Assembly: GCA_027485645.1 (NCBI GenBank) | Contig: JAIXQR010000004.1 | Location: 53,445-117,444, forward strand | Reading direction: 5' to 3' | Source of the DNA: a bacterium | Lineage (GTDB): Bacteria; Armatimonadota; Fimbriimonadia; Fimbriimonadales; Fimbriimonadaceae | DNA: 64,000 bases | In this document: piece by piece, positions 44,121 through 53,005 of the stretch | Layout: every line of letters starts with the position of its first letter | Position numbering within the stretch: the first letter of the stretch is position 1 | The notes under the pieces: model-generated | The model's database searches: none | The model's input: only the letters and a program-made list of their open reading frames with translations | What the model was told of the DNA's origin: nothing | Program-made: the position numbers and the translations under genes

Positions 44121-44821
44121 TGGCCGTAGGTCGCCTTTGGTCCGTGCTTTCTCTCGTAGTGGTAGCGAAGCAAGGCGTCGGGAATCGGGACGAGATTCCC
44201 CGTGAGGTTAAACATGTCAAAGGCCATCGCCGCGCAGGCTTCCACTGCGATCGCGTTATCCACCGCGCCGCCGGCCGAGTGCGCCCAAGTGAAAGGACCA
44301 TGCTGACCGACGAGAACCGCCGGAATGGCATCAGGATTCAATCCCCGTTTGTTGAAGGTCTCGATAATCACAACTGCCGTGTTCAGAACGTAGGCGCTGT
44401 TGATCTCTTCCTCGGTCAGCGGACGTGTGCAGGGAACCGGACCCGCAAAGTGGTCGGCGTGGGTTGTGCCGAGGCATGGAAGGTCTAGGCCGGTCTGTGC
44501 CCAAGCAGTGGCTTTGGGCGAGTGCGTGTGGACAACTCCGCCAAGTTCCGGAAAAGCGCGATAAAGGGCCGCGTGCGTGATCGCGTCGCTGGAAGCCTTC
44601 TTGTTGCCAAAAACAACAGATGCATCCTCGATAGAGCAAACCACGATGTCCTCTACGTTTAGGTTCTCGTAGGGAACTCCGGAAGGCTTGATGGCAAAAA
44701 CGCCCGAAGTTCTTTCAACCGCACTGGCGTTGCCCCAGGTGAGCGCGGCTAGCTTTTCGGCGCCGATGCGCTGGTTTGCGGCCCATGCTTCCTCCTGAAT
44801 CCAAGAGTAGGTGGTGCTCAT
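44117..44821 (-). CDS. araD: L-ribulose-5-phosphate 4-epimerase
   Basis: A 234-residue class II aldolase-family epimerase that interconverts L-ribulose 5-phosphate and D-xylulose 5-phosphate. The AraD pattern is clear: TWGNASA (phosphate binding), KPSGVPYE, KASSDAITH (Asp79), VVHTHSPKATAWAQ (zinc His98, His100), GTTHADHFAG and GQHGPFTWA (His174). It feeds arabinose into the pentose phosphate pathway; no other ara genes are nearby. Its start overlaps the nuoE stop by one base and its stop overlaps the HD gene. Confidence 0.93.
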   Translation of the reverse strand: MSTTYSWIQEEAWAANQRIGAEKLAALTWGNASAVERTSGVFAIKPSGVPYENLNVEDIVVCSIEDASVVFGNKKASSDAITHAALYRAFPELGGVVHTHSPKATAWAQTGLDLPCLGTTHADHFAGPVPCTRPLTEEEINSAYVLNTAVVIIETFNKRGLNPDAIPAVLVGQHGPFTWAHSAGGAVDNAIAVEACAAMAFDMFNLTGNLVPIPDALLRYHYERKHGPKATYGQ

Positions 44822-45444
44822 TAGGCGGTTGGCGCTTCGTCTTTTCGAAGCTGCACACGGACCACGGCGTTGGCGTACTTGATCACGGTGTTTTCAGGCG
44901 AAGTTCGAAGCTTCTCGAGCAGAGCGTCGATGCCAGCCTTGTCAAGCGGGCCGTAATACTCGTCGCCGACCTGCATCACGACCGCGCGGTCGCAAGCGTT
45001 GAGGCATTCCACTTCTTCAAAGGTGAACTCTCCGTCGGCCGTCGTCTCGCCGTGACCAACTCCGAGCTTTTCTCGGATGTAATCGCGCAGATCGAAGGCT
45101 CCGTTGACCATGCAGCTGAGGCAGGTGCACAGTTCGAGTTTGTGTCGGCCAGGCTGGTGGGCGGTGTTGTACAGGGTGTAAAAAGTCGCGACGCCTTCAA
45201 CTTCAGCGTAGGCTCGACCCAAGCGGAAGGCGACCTCGGCGATCGCGGGTCCGTTCAGGTAGCCGCCGTACTCCCGCTGAGCGAGCCAAAGGGCCGGGAG
45301 AATGCAGGCTTTTTTGTTTGGATAGTGCGAAATGAGGGCTTCAAGTTCTGCAACGCCTTGTTCGGTGAAATTGAGTTCAACTTCGCCGGGCTTGGGCGCG
45401 CGAGGCCGTTCGTTTGGTGCACCGAGTTTGAGTAGCTCGCTCAT
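44821..45444 (-). CDS. nuoE: NADH-quinone oxidoreductase subunit E (24 kDa, 2Fe-2S)
   Basis: A 207-residue thioredoxin-fold subunit of complex I that carries cluster N1a. The four ligands are seen as Cys106 and Cys111 (CTCLSC) and Cys147 and Cys151 (CLNAC). The N-terminal helix part (ILPALWLAQREYGGYL, VEGVATFYTLYN) is typical. It lies on the opposite strand from nuoA, nuoC and nuoD, between pyrF and araD, so the complex I genes are scattered. Spacing to araD (1-base overlap) suggests co-transcription. Confidence 0.93.
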   Translation of the reverse strand: MSELLKLGAPNERPRAPKPGEVELNFTEQGVAELEALISHYPNKKACILPALWLAQREYGGYLNGPAIAEVAFRLGRAYAEVEGVATFYTLYNTAHQPGRHKLELCTCLSCMVNGAFDLRDYIREKLGVGHGETTADGEFTFEEVECLNACDRAVVMQVGDEYYGPLDKAGIDALLEKLRTSPENTVIKYANAVVRVQLRKDEAPTA

Positions 45445-45463
45445 GAATCTGAAGGGTACCCGC

Positions 45464-46168
45464 TTAGTTTTCCGGCATCAAACCGAACTGAGCTAAGGTG
45501 GCCAGCGGATCGAGGGATTCGCTGAGCGCGCGACCAATGACCAGGTAACTGCTACCGTTTGCCAGCGCGGTTTTGGCATCCGCGACTCGCTTCTGATCAT
45601 GAGTTGCCGCGTCGGCCATGCGGATGCCGGGAGTCACGATGATCGGGCTGTGCCCAACCGCGCTTCGAATGGCGGCCGCTTCGTGCGGACTCGAAACGAC
45701 GCCGTCGAGGTCATTGTCGATGGCCATTTTGCTGAGCTCCAGCACCTGGGTTTCCAGCGGTCGATTGATTCCGAGGTCCCGGTTCAAGGTTGCTTCATCG
45801 AGCGAAGTCAGTACGGACACGCCGACGAGTAGCGGGCGCTGGTCTTCGCCAAACGAGCGAGCCTGTTCCACCGCGGCTTGCAGCATTGCCGGACCGCCGG
45901 AGATGTGGACGGTCATCATCCAGACCCCGTACTTTGCCGCTTCGTGAACCGCGAGCGCGACCGTATTCGGAATGTCGTGGAATTTGAGGTCAAGGAAAAT
46001 GCGCTTCGCGCCAGCGTCTCGAAGCTCTTCCACCACGTGCAGGCCGTTCCCGAGGGTTAGGGCATGGCCAATCTTGAACGCACCAACGTGCGGTGCCAAA
46101 CGGGATACGGTTTCTTTGGCGTGCTTCAGGTCGCCCGTATCCAGAGAACAAATCACGTGGTGGTTCAT
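45464..46168 (-). CDS. pyrF: Orotidine 5'-phosphate decarboxylase
   Basis: A 234-residue TIM-barrel enzyme that makes UMP from OMP in pyrimidine synthesis. The catalytic signature FLDLKFHDIPNTV holds Asp60, Lys62 and Asp65. ICSLDTGD at the N terminus, VTPGIRMAD and SSYLVIGRAL at the phosphate site fit the family. It lies 23 bp after gcvT and 19 bp before nuoE on the same strand, probably one operon. Confidence 0.94.
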   Translation of the reverse strand: MNHHVICSLDTGDLKHAKETVSRLAPHVGAFKIGHALTLGNGLHVVEELRDAGAKRIFLDLKFHDIPNTVALAVHEAAKYGVWMMTVHISGGPAMLQAAVEQARSFGEDQRPLLVGVSVLTSLDEATLNRDLGINRPLETQVLELSKMAIDNDLDGVVSSPHEAAAIRSAVGHSPIIVTPGIRMADAATHDQKRVADAKTALANGSSYLVIGRALSESLDPLATLAQFGLMPEN

Positions 46169-46191
46169 ATCACTTGTTATTGTGCGCTTTG

Positions 46192-47262
46192 TCAGGATTC
46201 CCGTTTGTAAAATCGCTTGCTCACCACGGTGGCCGGCTCCTGTTTCCCGCGGATGTCCACGGTCACGTTGGTTTTCAGCTTCACGTCGCTACGGAGATAG
46301 GCGAACGCGATGCCGCAATCGAGCATCGGTGAGTAGACGCCGCTGGTGATTTCGCCGACCTTTTCGCCGTCAAGGCTTACCGCCATTCCGGGCATTAGGA
46401 GTCGTTTGGTTTCGAGTCGAATGCCCTGCAACTTGGTCGCCGGGCCGGCTTCACGAACCTGGTTCACGTGGTCGCTGCCGATAAACGACTTGGTTTTGCT
46501 TACCACCCAGCCGAGGCCCGCTGCGATGGGGCTTGTTTCGTCGGTAAGTTCGTGGCCGTACAGGGGAAGGCCGGCTTCCACTCGCAAAGTATCACGCGAT
46601 GCCAATCCGCAAGGCTCAACGCCGGCGGCATGAAGTGCGGTCCAGAGAGCGTCGGCTTGGTCGGCCGGGCAAATGATCTCAAAACCATCTTCACCGGTGT
46701 AACCGCTGCGCGCGATGAAGCAGGCAATCCCTGCGACGGAAGCGTTTGCGACGCCAAAGAGAGGAAGGTGATCCAACGGCGCGTCGCTCAGCGTCCCAAC
46801 GATTTCGGCGGCGGAGGGGCCCTGCACGGCGATCATCGCGGTGCCGTCCGTCTCATCTGTAAAGTGGACCGATGAATCGAGGTGCGAGGTGATCCAAGCC
46901 ACATCCTTTTCGTGGTTGGCCGCGTTGACGACCACATAGAACTCGAACGCATTGATTCGGTAGACGATGATGTCGTCCACGACCCCGCCGGATTCGTTTG
47001 GCAACAGCGAGTACTGGCCGACGCCGTCCTCCAGCGCACTCACGTCGTTCGTAGTGAGATTTTCGAGATCGGCAAGGACGGTTGAACCTACGAGTCGGAG
47101 GCGTGCCATGTGGGACACGTCGAACATTCCGGCTCGATGGCGCACCGCCTTGGCTTCGTGAATGACGCTGGCGTACTGCACCGGCATGTCGTATCCGGCG
47201 AAGGGAACGATTTTCGCATTCAGTCGAACGTGGGCGTCGTACAGAGGCGTTCTCAGCATCAT
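46192..47262 (-). CDS. gcvT: Glycine cleavage system aminomethyltransferase (T protein)
   Basis: A 356-residue tetrahydrofolate-dependent enzyme that takes the aminomethyl group from the H protein, releasing ammonia. Motifs are LRTPLYDAHVRLNAKIVPFAG at the start (in part), FDVSHM, DIIVYRI, VQGPSA, SGYTGEDGFEI, ASRDTLRVEAGLPLYGHEL and a C-terminal GCVT_C domain with GEITSGVYSP. Two Met codons open the frame; either may be used. No gcvH or gcvP, and no glycine riboswitch, are found in the 38 bp upstream. It heads the minus-strand run to pyrF and nuoE. Confidence 0.94.
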   Translation of the reverse strand: MMLRTPLYDAHVRLNAKIVPFAGYDMPVQYASVIHEAKAVRHRAGMFDVSHMARLRLVGSTVLADLENLTTNDVSALEDGVGQYSLLPNESGGVVDDIIVYRINAFEFYVVVNAANHEKDVAWITSHLDSSVHFTDETDGTAMIAVQGPSAAEIVGTLSDAPLDHLPLFGVANASVAGIACFIARSGYTGEDGFEIICPADQADALWTALHAAGVEPCGLASRDTLRVEAGLPLYGHELTDETSPIAAGLGWVVSKTKSFIGSDHVNQVREAGPATKLQGIRLETKRLLMPGMAVSLDGEKVGEITSGVYSPMLDCGIAFAYLRSDVKLKTNVTVDIRGKQEPATVVSKRFYKRES

Positions 47263-47300
47263 TTGATTGAAGTTACCCGTCGCGGTATGATCAACCTAAG

Positions 47301-47783
47301 ATGCGAGAGTCGTACCTCGGGATCCTTGTGATGGTTGGCGTCGCCGCTTTTCTTTGCGGTGCGCTTGTGACTTTGAGCTGGTTGCTCGGTCCGAAGAATC
47401 GAACGCCATACAAGTCGGCTCCTTATGAGTGCGGCGTAGAGCCAGTAGGAAACGCTCGCGAGCGGTTCCCGGTCAAGTTCTATCTTGTCGGAATCATCTT
47501 CATCCTGTTCGACATCGAAGCCGTTTTCCTGTGGGGCTGGTACGCCGCCTTTAAGGGAAGCGAGCGAGAGTTCATGATTTTCAGCTTCTTCGAATTCTTG
47601 GTTTACATGTCGACCTGGATTCTCGGTTACGTTTATGCAATCCGAGTTGGAGCAATCGATTGGGATGAGAGCGCGACCCTTGCGCCAGAGAAATTGGGCG
47701 AACCGTTGACGGCTCGAACCGATGTGATTTCCACTCTTTCCATGCCCGTTCCGGTTCCCGCAACCATGGAGGCGACCTCGTGA
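47301..47783 (+). CDS. nuoA: NADH-quinone oxidoreductase subunit A
   Basis: A 160-residue membrane subunit of complex I with three helices (ILVMVGVAAFLCGALVTL, VKFYLVGIIFILFDIEAVFL and FSFFEFLVYMSTWILGYVYA). The conserved loop YECGVEPVGNARERFPVKFY, containing the family Cys, and FDIEAVFLW identify it. The C-terminal 35 residues extend beyond the usual length. The stop overlaps the nuoC start by 4 bases (GTGA). nuoB, normally next, is absent here. Confidence 0.95.
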   Translation: MRESYLGILVMVGVAAFLCGALVTLSWLLGPKNRTPYKSAPYECGVEPVGNARERFPVKFYLVGIIFILFDIEAVFLWGWYAAFKGSEREFMIFSFFEFLVYMSTWILGYVYAIRVGAIDWDESATLAPEKLGEPLTARTDVISTLSMPVPVPATMEATS

Positions 47784-48370
47784 TTGCCACCGAAACCGTC
47801 GAAGTCACTAAGCTGATGGCTAAATTCGGTAAAGCCATCCTGAGCGCGAAGGACAACCGAGGCGATTTGTATGTTTGCGTGGATCGCGAAAAGCTCGTCG
47901 AGATCGTGCAGTTCCTAAAGGATGACGAGGACCTAGCCTTCGACTACTTTGTCGAGTGCGTCGGCGCGGACTACAGCCGCTGGGAGCACCCACGAGACCT
48001 TGATGGCCGCTTTGAGGTGATCTACAACCTCATGTCCACCACGCGGACCACGCGAATCTTCCTGAAAGTTTCGGTGAACGACGGACAGACCATCCCAACC
48101 CTCAAGAACGTTTTTCTGGGGGCCGAATATCCGGAGCGAGAGGTCAACGATCTCTTCGGTGTGCAGTTTGCCGGAAACGAACAGGCCACCCGATTCCTGC
48201 TTCCCGACGATTGGGTCGGTTACCCGCTCCGAAAGGAGTATCCGCTGGGCGGGGAAGACGTGCTCTTCGATGGCGGCGACCGCGGCCCGGCGGTGGAGGA
48301 CCTGATGGTCCCACATGCCGGTGAGTCTTTTGAAGGCAAAACCGGTTCCCACGACGTTAGCGGTCGCTGA
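47780..48370 (+). CDS. nuoC: NADH-quinone oxidoreductase subunit C
   Basis: A 196-residue hydrophilic complex I subunit (30 kDa family). The signature YNLMSTTRTTRIFLKVSV and the highly conserved EREVNDLFGVQFAG, then FLLPDDWVGYPLRKEYPL, are clear. It starts with GTG overlapping nuoA. A strong terminator follows, so nuoA-nuoC form a two-gene unit, with nuoD 4.9 kb further on after the prepilin array. Confidence 0.95.
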   Translation: MIATETVEVTKLMAKFGKAILSAKDNRGDLYVCVDREKLVEIVQFLKDDEDLAFDYFVECVGADYSRWEHPRDLDGRFEVIYNLMSTTRTTRIFLKVSVNDGQTIPTLKNVFLGAEYPEREVNDLFGVQFAGNEQATRFLLPDDWVGYPLRKEYPLGGEDVLFDGGDRGPAVEDLMVPHAGESFEGKTGSHDVSGR

Positions 48371-48385
48371 GCGGCCCCCTTTCCC

Positions 48386-48425
48386 CAGCCCCCGTAGGCC
48401 TTTTGTCCCTACGGGGGCTGTTTTT
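48386..48425 (+). terminator. Intrinsic terminator after nuoC
   Basis: A 13-bp exact stem (48386-48398 with 48408-48420, arm CAGCCCCCGTAGG) is followed by five T residues, 15 bp after the nuoC stop. Confidence 0.93.
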
Positions 48426-48510
48426 CGCTAAGGTTCCGCCTGGGACGATAGGATCTAGCGAATTCGTTCCCAGAAAAGCAAGCAAAAATACCTGCTTTTA
48501 TCTTAATGGG

Positions 48511-48540
48511 TTCTTAATCTGGGAAAGTTGTCTTACAATG
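48511..48540 (+). promoter_or_regulatory. Promoter of prepilin gene 1
   Basis: A -10-like TACAAT (48534-48539) lies 17 bp after a weak -35-like TTCTTA. The 13 bases TTGTCTTACAATG recur exactly before prepilin genes 2 and 3. The predicted leader is about 85 nt. Confidence 0.6.
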
Positions 48541-48628
48541 GTCCCAAGCAGCGGCGGGCCTTAGGTCCCGAAACGGGCGGCAGACCCTCCGTTGCGTTCC
48601 TTAACCTTTTAGGTAGTGGCCCATACTG

Positions 48629-49525
48629 ATGCGAAAAGCATTTACACTCATCGAACTTCTCGTCGTTATCGCAATCATCGCGATTCTTGCCGCCATCCTG
48701 TTCCCAGTCTTCGCTCAGGCGAAGGAAGCTGCTAAGGACACTCAGACCCTGAGCAACCTCAAGCAGACTGGACTCTCCAACCTCATCTACGCTGGAGACT
48801 ACGACGACACGTTCGCGTTGTCGCACCGAAACGAGCCAGCTAACGCTGCCCTCTTCGGCATCTCTACCTGGCAGGTTGACGTTCAGCCTTACACCAAGAG
48901 CTGGGGCGTAATGCTTCACGCGAAGAACACGGCCCTGCCAACTGACCCAGCACTTGCTGCTTGGCAGCGAAACCTGCACTTCGGCGTCTTCGGCCGAGCT
49001 GCCATCACCACCCCAGGCGCTTCGTACTTCCAGTCGTTCGCTTCTGGTTTCTCGAACGCGATCGGCGGCGTATTGCCACGATATGAAGGCGTCTTCGGAA
49101 TCGGAACCGCTACTGGCTCCCAGGCTTGGACCAACAACACGACCACCGCAGTTCCATCGTTCTCGAACACCCAGATCGAAAACGTTTCCGGAACCGTCAT
49201 GGTTGCTGAGGGCGGTATGTGGGATCTTTGGACCGCATCGCTCGATGGTATCAACCACCCTCTCGCATACGGCGTCCAGTGGACCCCAACCGCTCAGTAC
49301 AACCTCGGCGGAAGCTCGGAGTTCTTGATGGCTGGTCCACACGCTCGAAAGCGCGCAGTTGACAACCGAACCGGACTTCGACTCGCGATCTGTAACGGTA
49401 TCAGCACCTACGTTGCCACCGACGGATCGGCTAAGTCGATCAACTACCGAGGCCGACTCATGGAAGTCGCCTTCGTCGGCACCCAGCCTGTTCTTCGAAA
49501 CTTTTACCCAGCTGGCGGCTTCTAA
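48629..49525 (+). CDS. Tandem prepilin 1 (DUF1559-like major pseudopilin)
   Basis: A 298-residue prepilin with a very short leader (MRKA) before [20 protein letters not shown], the class III peptidase and methylation site, followed by [20 protein letters not shown]. The long C-terminal domain is Asn, Thr and Gly rich and ends [20 protein letters not shown], equivalent to the H-x9-DG region. Codon choice is strongly biased and differs from neighbours, hinting at high expression. It is the first of three near-identical tandem copies and probably forms or decorates a surface fibre; no assembly genes lie in the window. Confidence 0.93.
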   Translation: MRKAFTLIELLVVIAIIAILAAILFPVFAQAKEAAKDTQTLSNLKQTGLSNLIYAGDYDDTFALSHRNEPANAALFGISTWQVDVQPYTKSWGVMLHAKNTALPTDPALAAWQRNLHFGVFGRAAITTPGASYFQSFASGFSNAIGGVLPRYEGVFGIGTATGSQAWTNNTTTAVPSFSNTQIENVSGTVMVAEGGMWDLWTASLDGINHPLAYGVQWTPTAQYNLGGSSEFLMAGPHARKRAVDNRTGLRLAICNGISTYVATDGSAKSINYRGRLMEVAFVGTQPVLRNFYPAGGF

Positions 49526-49531
49526 GCCAAA

Positions 49532-49610
49532 CGATCTACATCACTTCGTTGTGATATAGATCGATCGCCCTCGTTCTTGGTCCTTTGCAGACTGGAACGG
49601 GGGCTTTTTT
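49532..49610 (+). terminator. Double hairpin ending prepilin gene 1 transcript
   Basis: The first hairpin (49532-49563, one mismatch in a 13-bp stem) is followed by an intrinsic terminator (stem 49567-49576 with 49595-49604, then six T). The first hairpin recurs with covarying changes after prepilin 3. The gap 49611-49911 beyond it has no recognisable gene. Confidence 0.85.
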
Positions 49611-49911
49611 GCGTCTTTAACTTAAGCGAATTCATATTTGTGAAGATGTATCTTCCTCGCCGAAGATTGATACGTGCTGTCGACGCTCAGCCGCATTCGA
49701 TCTCCTTGAAAAAGCAGCTGTGAGCACTTCGGCTAAACCGGCGGAAATGCTGGCTCGTTTCCGTAAGGTGTCCTGAAATGTTTGAGTACGTAGCTAGTCA
49801 TTGGGAGCCAGTTTGTGGCGTGCCACGTCGGATTCCGGCGTAACTTAGAAGTGGGGTATGTTCTCTTCCGGTCGGTTAAGAAAATCTAAATCCGGCTTTA
49901 GGTTTAAAGAT

Positions 49912-50109
49912 ATGCAGAAGTCCGCTTGGTTGATGCTCGTCGTTGTTGTGGCGTCGCTTGCTACCGGTTGTGCGCAAGAGCAAACGGTGAGTGGACCACC
50001 ACCAGATCCTAAGGCCATTCCGAAGTACCCGCGACCAGGCATCGGTGGTGCAGGCAGCCCAGCACCAACCGAAAAAGCAAAGAACAACGACGCTCAGCTC
50101 GGAAACTAA
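49912..50109 (+). CDS. Small lipoprotein 1 of the prepilin array
   Basis: A 65-residue predicted lipoprotein: MQKSAWLMLVVVVASLATG before lipidated Cys22 or so (TGCAQE), then a short disordered tail rich in Pro and Gly (PDPKAIPKYPRP) ending NNDAQLGN. It closely resembles lipoprotein 2 at 53006-53176 in signal, the start of the mature part and the C terminus. The ATG at 49912 is chosen by this comparison. It probably sits in the envelope; function unknown, perhaps linked to the prepilins by location. A strong terminator follows. Confidence 0.8.
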   Translation: MQKSAWLMLVVVVASLATGCAQEQTVSGPPPDPKAIPKYPRPGIGGAGSPAPTEKAKNNDAQLGN

Positions 50110-50126
50110 GCAGAAGTCGAAGCTCA

Positions 50127-50162
50127 AAAATGGCCAACCCGGAAGCGGGTTGGCCATTTTTG
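50127..50162 (+). terminator. Intrinsic terminator of small lipoprotein 1
   Basis: A 15-bp perfect stem (50127-50141 with 50146-50160) with a GAAG tetraloop and a trailing T tract begins 17 bp after the stop. Beyond it, 50163-50388 holds nothing recognisable. Confidence 0.95.
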
Positions 50163-50388
50163 TTTGTCGGTCGATGCATGCCAAGCACTGGCTCGGATCA
50201 ACTGTTTGGCTTCACGCCGGACTGGTCGCTTGTTCCTATCAACCATGCTCTCGTTCCCCCGGACACTCACAGTCCTCGTCCGGATTTCACGAAATGAAGG
50301 ATGCCTGACACCGAACGCCCTGTAGGTTCAATTTCCCAAAAGTTCAGTAAAAAGACACCGTATTGTTACGAGCTTTTTGAAAGTAATC

Positions 50389-50419
50389 TTCCCATTTTCG
50401 GACCTTTGTCTTACAATGC
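50389..50419 (+). promoter_or_regulatory. Promoter of prepilin gene 2
   Basis: TACAAT at 50412-50417 with TTCCCA 17 bp upstream. The 18 bases from 50402 are identical to those before prepilin gene 3. The start codon lies 68 bases after the -10 element in both. Confidence 0.6.
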
Positions 50420-50431
50420 CTGTCACGCAAT

Positions 50432-50451
50432 ACGCGAAGATTACTTCGTGT
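50432..50451 (+). promoter_or_regulatory. Leader hairpin of prepilin gene 2
   Basis: An 8-bp stem (one G-U pair) with loop ATTA lies 33 bases before the start codon. The matching hairpin before gene 3 has a different sequence but keeps most pairs by compensating changes, which supports a conserved RNA structure. Confidence 0.6.
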
Positions 50452-50484
50452 TTGCCGCACTGATTCAGAGGTTATTTGGCCCCC

Positions 50485-51384
50485 ATGAAGAAAGCATTCA
50501 CGCTTATTGAACTCCTCGTCGTTATCGCAATCATTGCGATTCTCGCCGCCATCCTGTTCCCAGTCTTCGCTCAGGCGAAGGAATCGGCAAAGGACACCCA
50601 GACCTTGAGCAACCTCAAGCAAACGGGTCTTGCCAACTTGATGTACTCCGCTGACTACGACGACGTGTTCGCGTTGTCCCACCGAAACGAGCCAGCCAAC
50701 GCAGCTCTCTTCGGCGTTTCGACTTGGCAGGTTGACGTTCAGCCTTACACCAAGAACTGGGGCGTAATGCTTCACGCCAAGAACACGGCTCTGCCGACCG
50801 ACCCAGCACTTGCTGCTTGGCAGCGAAACCTGCACTTCGGCGTATTCACCCGAGCTGCCATCACCACCCCAGGCGCAGGCTTCTTCCAGTCGTTTGCTTC
50901 TGGCTGGTCCAACGCCATCGGCGGTGCTTTGCCACGATACGAAGGCGTCTTCGGAATCGGAACCGGCCCCGGCACTCAACGAGCTTGGACCAACGGAACG
51001 ACCACTGCCGTTCCATCGCTCTCGAACACCCAGATCGAAAACGTTTCTGGCTCCGTCATGGTTGCTGAAGGCGGTATGTGGGATCTTTGGACCGGAACGC
51101 TCGACGGCATCAACCACCCGCTCGCATACGGTGTTCGATGGACTCCGACCGCTCAGTACAACCTTGGCGGAAGCGGGGAATACCTGATGGCTGGTCCGCA
51201 CGCCCGAAAGCGCGCCGTTGACAACCGAACCGGTCTTCGACTCGCGATCTGTAACGGTATCAGCACTTACGTTGCCACCGACGGATCGGCTAAGTCGATC
51301 AACTACCGAGGCCGACTCATGGAAGTCGCCTTCGTTGGAACCCAGCCTGTTCTCCGAAACTTCTGGCCATCCGGCGGTTTCTAA
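50485..51384 (+). CDS. Tandem prepilin 2 (DUF1559-like major pseudopilin)
   Basis: A 299-residue near-copy of prepilins 1 and 3, sharing the leader, hydrophobic helix and C-terminal region almost fully. Differences cluster in the central part: [15 protein letters not shown] here against [10 protein letters not shown] in the others, and [19 protein letters not shown] against [16 protein letters not shown]. The ATG at 50485 is chosen; an upstream TTG adds three residues. It has its own promoter, leader hairpin and terminator. Confidence 0.93.
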   Translation: MKKAFTLIELLVVIAIIAILAAILFPVFAQAKESAKDTQTLSNLKQTGLANLMYSADYDDVFALSHRNEPANAALFGVSTWQVDVQPYTKNWGVMLHAKNTALPTDPALAAWQRNLHFGVFTRAAITTPGAGFFQSFASGWSNAIGGALPRYEGVFGIGTGPGTQRAWTNGTTTAVPSLSNTQIENVSGSVMVAEGGMWDLWTGTLDGINHPLAYGVRWTPTAQYNLGGSGEYLMAGPHARKRAVDNRTGLRLAICNGISTYVATDGSAKSINYRGRLMEVAFVGTQPVLRNFWPSGGF

Positions 51385-51394
51385 CTTCAGCCTT

Positions 51395-51432
51395 TCTTTG
51401 GGTTCTGGCTCCGGCCAGAACCCAAAGACTTT
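51395..51432 (+). terminator. Intrinsic terminator of prepilin gene 2
   Basis: A perfect 15-bp stem (51395-51409 with 51414-51428) with TCCG loop, followed by CTTTCC. It begins 11 bp after the stop. The sequence 51433-51629 holds a 12-bp palindrome AGTTCTAGAACT (51474-51485) and no gene. Confidence 0.88.
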
Positions 51433-51631
51433 CCCCGTGCTTCTCGCGTGTGATTACAGAACTCCCATCCCTTAGTTCTAGAACTGATGAGCCCAAGGAT
51501 TGTTAAAGAATCAAGGTCTTGCCGGGGTAGACGAGGAGATGAATGAGCAAAAAATGGCTTCGGTCCTTGGAAAGTTCACGAAAAACCTAGTATTTGTACT
51601 ATAAGTTTGTGTTAAGGCCACCAAATTTGGG

Positions 51632-51681
51632 ACCTTTGTCTTACAATGCTTCTCACGCAATGTCCGGAGGCTACTCCAGGC
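51632..51681 (+). promoter_or_regulatory. Promoter core and leader hairpin of prepilin gene 3
   Basis: The 18-base core ACCTTTGTCTTACAATGC (51632-51649) matches that of gene 2. A hairpin at 51662-51681, at exactly the same distance from the start, pairs 7 of 8 positions with loop GCTA; several pairs differ from gene 2 but remain paired. Confidence 0.6.
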
Positions 51682-51714
51682 TTGCAGCATTGATTCAGAG
51701 GTTATTTGGCCCCC

Positions 51715-52611
51715 ATGAAGAAAGCATTCACGCTTATTGAACTTCTCGTCGTTATCGCCATCATCGCGATTCTCGCCGCCATCCTGTTCCCAGTCTTCGC
51801 TCAGGCGAAGGAAGCGGCAAAGGACACCCAGACCTTGAGCAACCTCAAGCAGACGGGTCTCTCCAACCTGATGTACTCCGCTGACTACGACGACACGTTC
51901 GCGCTGTCGCACCGAAACGAGCCAGCCAACACGGCTCTCTTCGGCATCTCCACCTGGCAGGTTGACGTTCAGCCTTACACCAAGAACTGGGGCGTAATGC
52001 TTCACGCGAAGAACACGGCTCTGCCGACCGACCCAGCACTTGCTGCTTGGCAGCGAAACCTGCACTTCGGTGTATTCGGCCGAGCTGCCATCACCACCCC
52101 AGGCGCATCGTACTTCCAGTCGTTCGCTTCTGGTTTCTCGAACGCTCTCGGCGGCGTACTGCCACGATATGAAGGCGTCTTCGGAATCGGAACCGCTACT
52201 GGCTCCCAGGCTTGGACCAACGGAACCACCACTGCGGTCCCATCGTTCTCGAACACTCAGATCGAAAACGTCTCCGGCACCGTCATGGTTGCAGAAGGCG
52301 GTATGTGGGATCTTTGGACCGGAACGCTCGATGGCATCAACCACCCTCTCGCTTACGGTGTTAAGTGGACGCCAGAAGCTCAGTACAACCTTGGTGGAAG
52401 CACTGAGTTCCTGATGGCTGGCCCACACTCACGAAAGCGAGCAGTCCAGAACCGAACGGGTCTTCGACTCGCGATCTGTAACGGTATCAGCACCTACGTT
52501 GCTACCGATGGATCGGCTAAGTCGATCAACTACCGAGGCCGACTCATGGAAGTTGGTTTCGTCGGAACCCAGCCTGTTCTCAAGAACTTCTACCCAGCTG
52601 GCGGCTTCTAA
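51715..52611 (+). CDS. Tandem prepilin 3 (DUF1559-like major pseudopilin)
   Basis: A 298-residue prepilin closely matching copy 1 in the central region ([20 protein letters not shown]) and copy 2 in its upstream DNA. A few substitutions mark the C-terminal third ([38 protein letters not shown]). Such mosaic resemblance suggests gene conversion among the copies. It begins at the ATG at 51715 and is followed by a double-hairpin terminator like that of copy 1. Confidence 0.93.
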   Translation: MKKAFTLIELLVVIAIIAILAAILFPVFAQAKEAAKDTQTLSNLKQTGLSNLMYSADYDDTFALSHRNEPANTALFGISTWQVDVQPYTKNWGVMLHAKNTALPTDPALAAWQRNLHFGVFGRAAITTPGASYFQSFASGFSNALGGVLPRYEGVFGIGTATGSQAWTNGTTTAVPSFSNTQIENVSGTVMVAEGGMWDLWTGTLDGINHPLAYGVKWTPEAQYNLGGSTEFLMAGPHSRKRAVQNRTGLRLAICNGISTYVATDGSAKSINYRGRLMEVGFVGTQPVLKNFYPAGGF

Positions 52612-52620
52612 GCCAAACGA

Positions 52621-52699
52621 TCTAGATCACTTAATGTGATTTAGAGTAATTGCCTCCAATTCCCCACCTTATGGTTCGGGGATTGGGGGCAATTATTTG
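52621..52699 (+). terminator. Double hairpin ending prepilin gene 3 transcript
   Basis: A 10-bp hairpin (52621-52645) corresponds to that after gene 1. A long second stem follows (about 52647-52664 with 52678-52694) and a T-containing tail. The gap 52700-52924 shows no gene. Confidence 0.85.
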
Positions 52700-52924
52700 T
52701 TGTCGGGGATTGATGGCTCTACCTGTGGCAGACCCATCCGAGGGCCGTCATTAAATCTTCCTTCACGACCTAACCCGGGAATGCACCCGAACCGATGACT
52801 GTATGTGCTGCACGGTGGCTCCATTAGGGTCTAAAAGCCGCGTGTGAGAGATCGCGCCCATCGATCATTGCTCAGAGCTCAAATTGAAGCGTGATTGAGG
52901 CAGCTAGGATCACCCGACACGATC

Positions 52925-52953
52925 TTGGCTAATGAGCGATATTCGGATATAAT
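52925..52953 (+). promoter_or_regulatory. Sigma-70-like promoter of small lipoprotein 2
   Basis: TTGGCT (52925-52930), a 17-bp spacer and a perfect TATAAT (52948-52953) precede the lipoprotein start by 52 bp. Confidence 0.7.
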
Positions 52954-53005
52954 GCTAATCCGCGTGGCTGGGGAAGTTTCTAGCCGGTTGGAGGTTTATA
53001 AACAC

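Noticed and set aside
47263..47300. Glycine riboswitch before gcvT
   Set aside because: The gap to the divergent nuoA is only 38 bp, too short for the aptamer.
48533..49342. Minus-strand frames antisense to each prepilin, similar in all three copies
   Set aside because: Similarity is imposed by the near-identical prepilin genes on the other strand; they overlap the promoters and have no domain or start signal.
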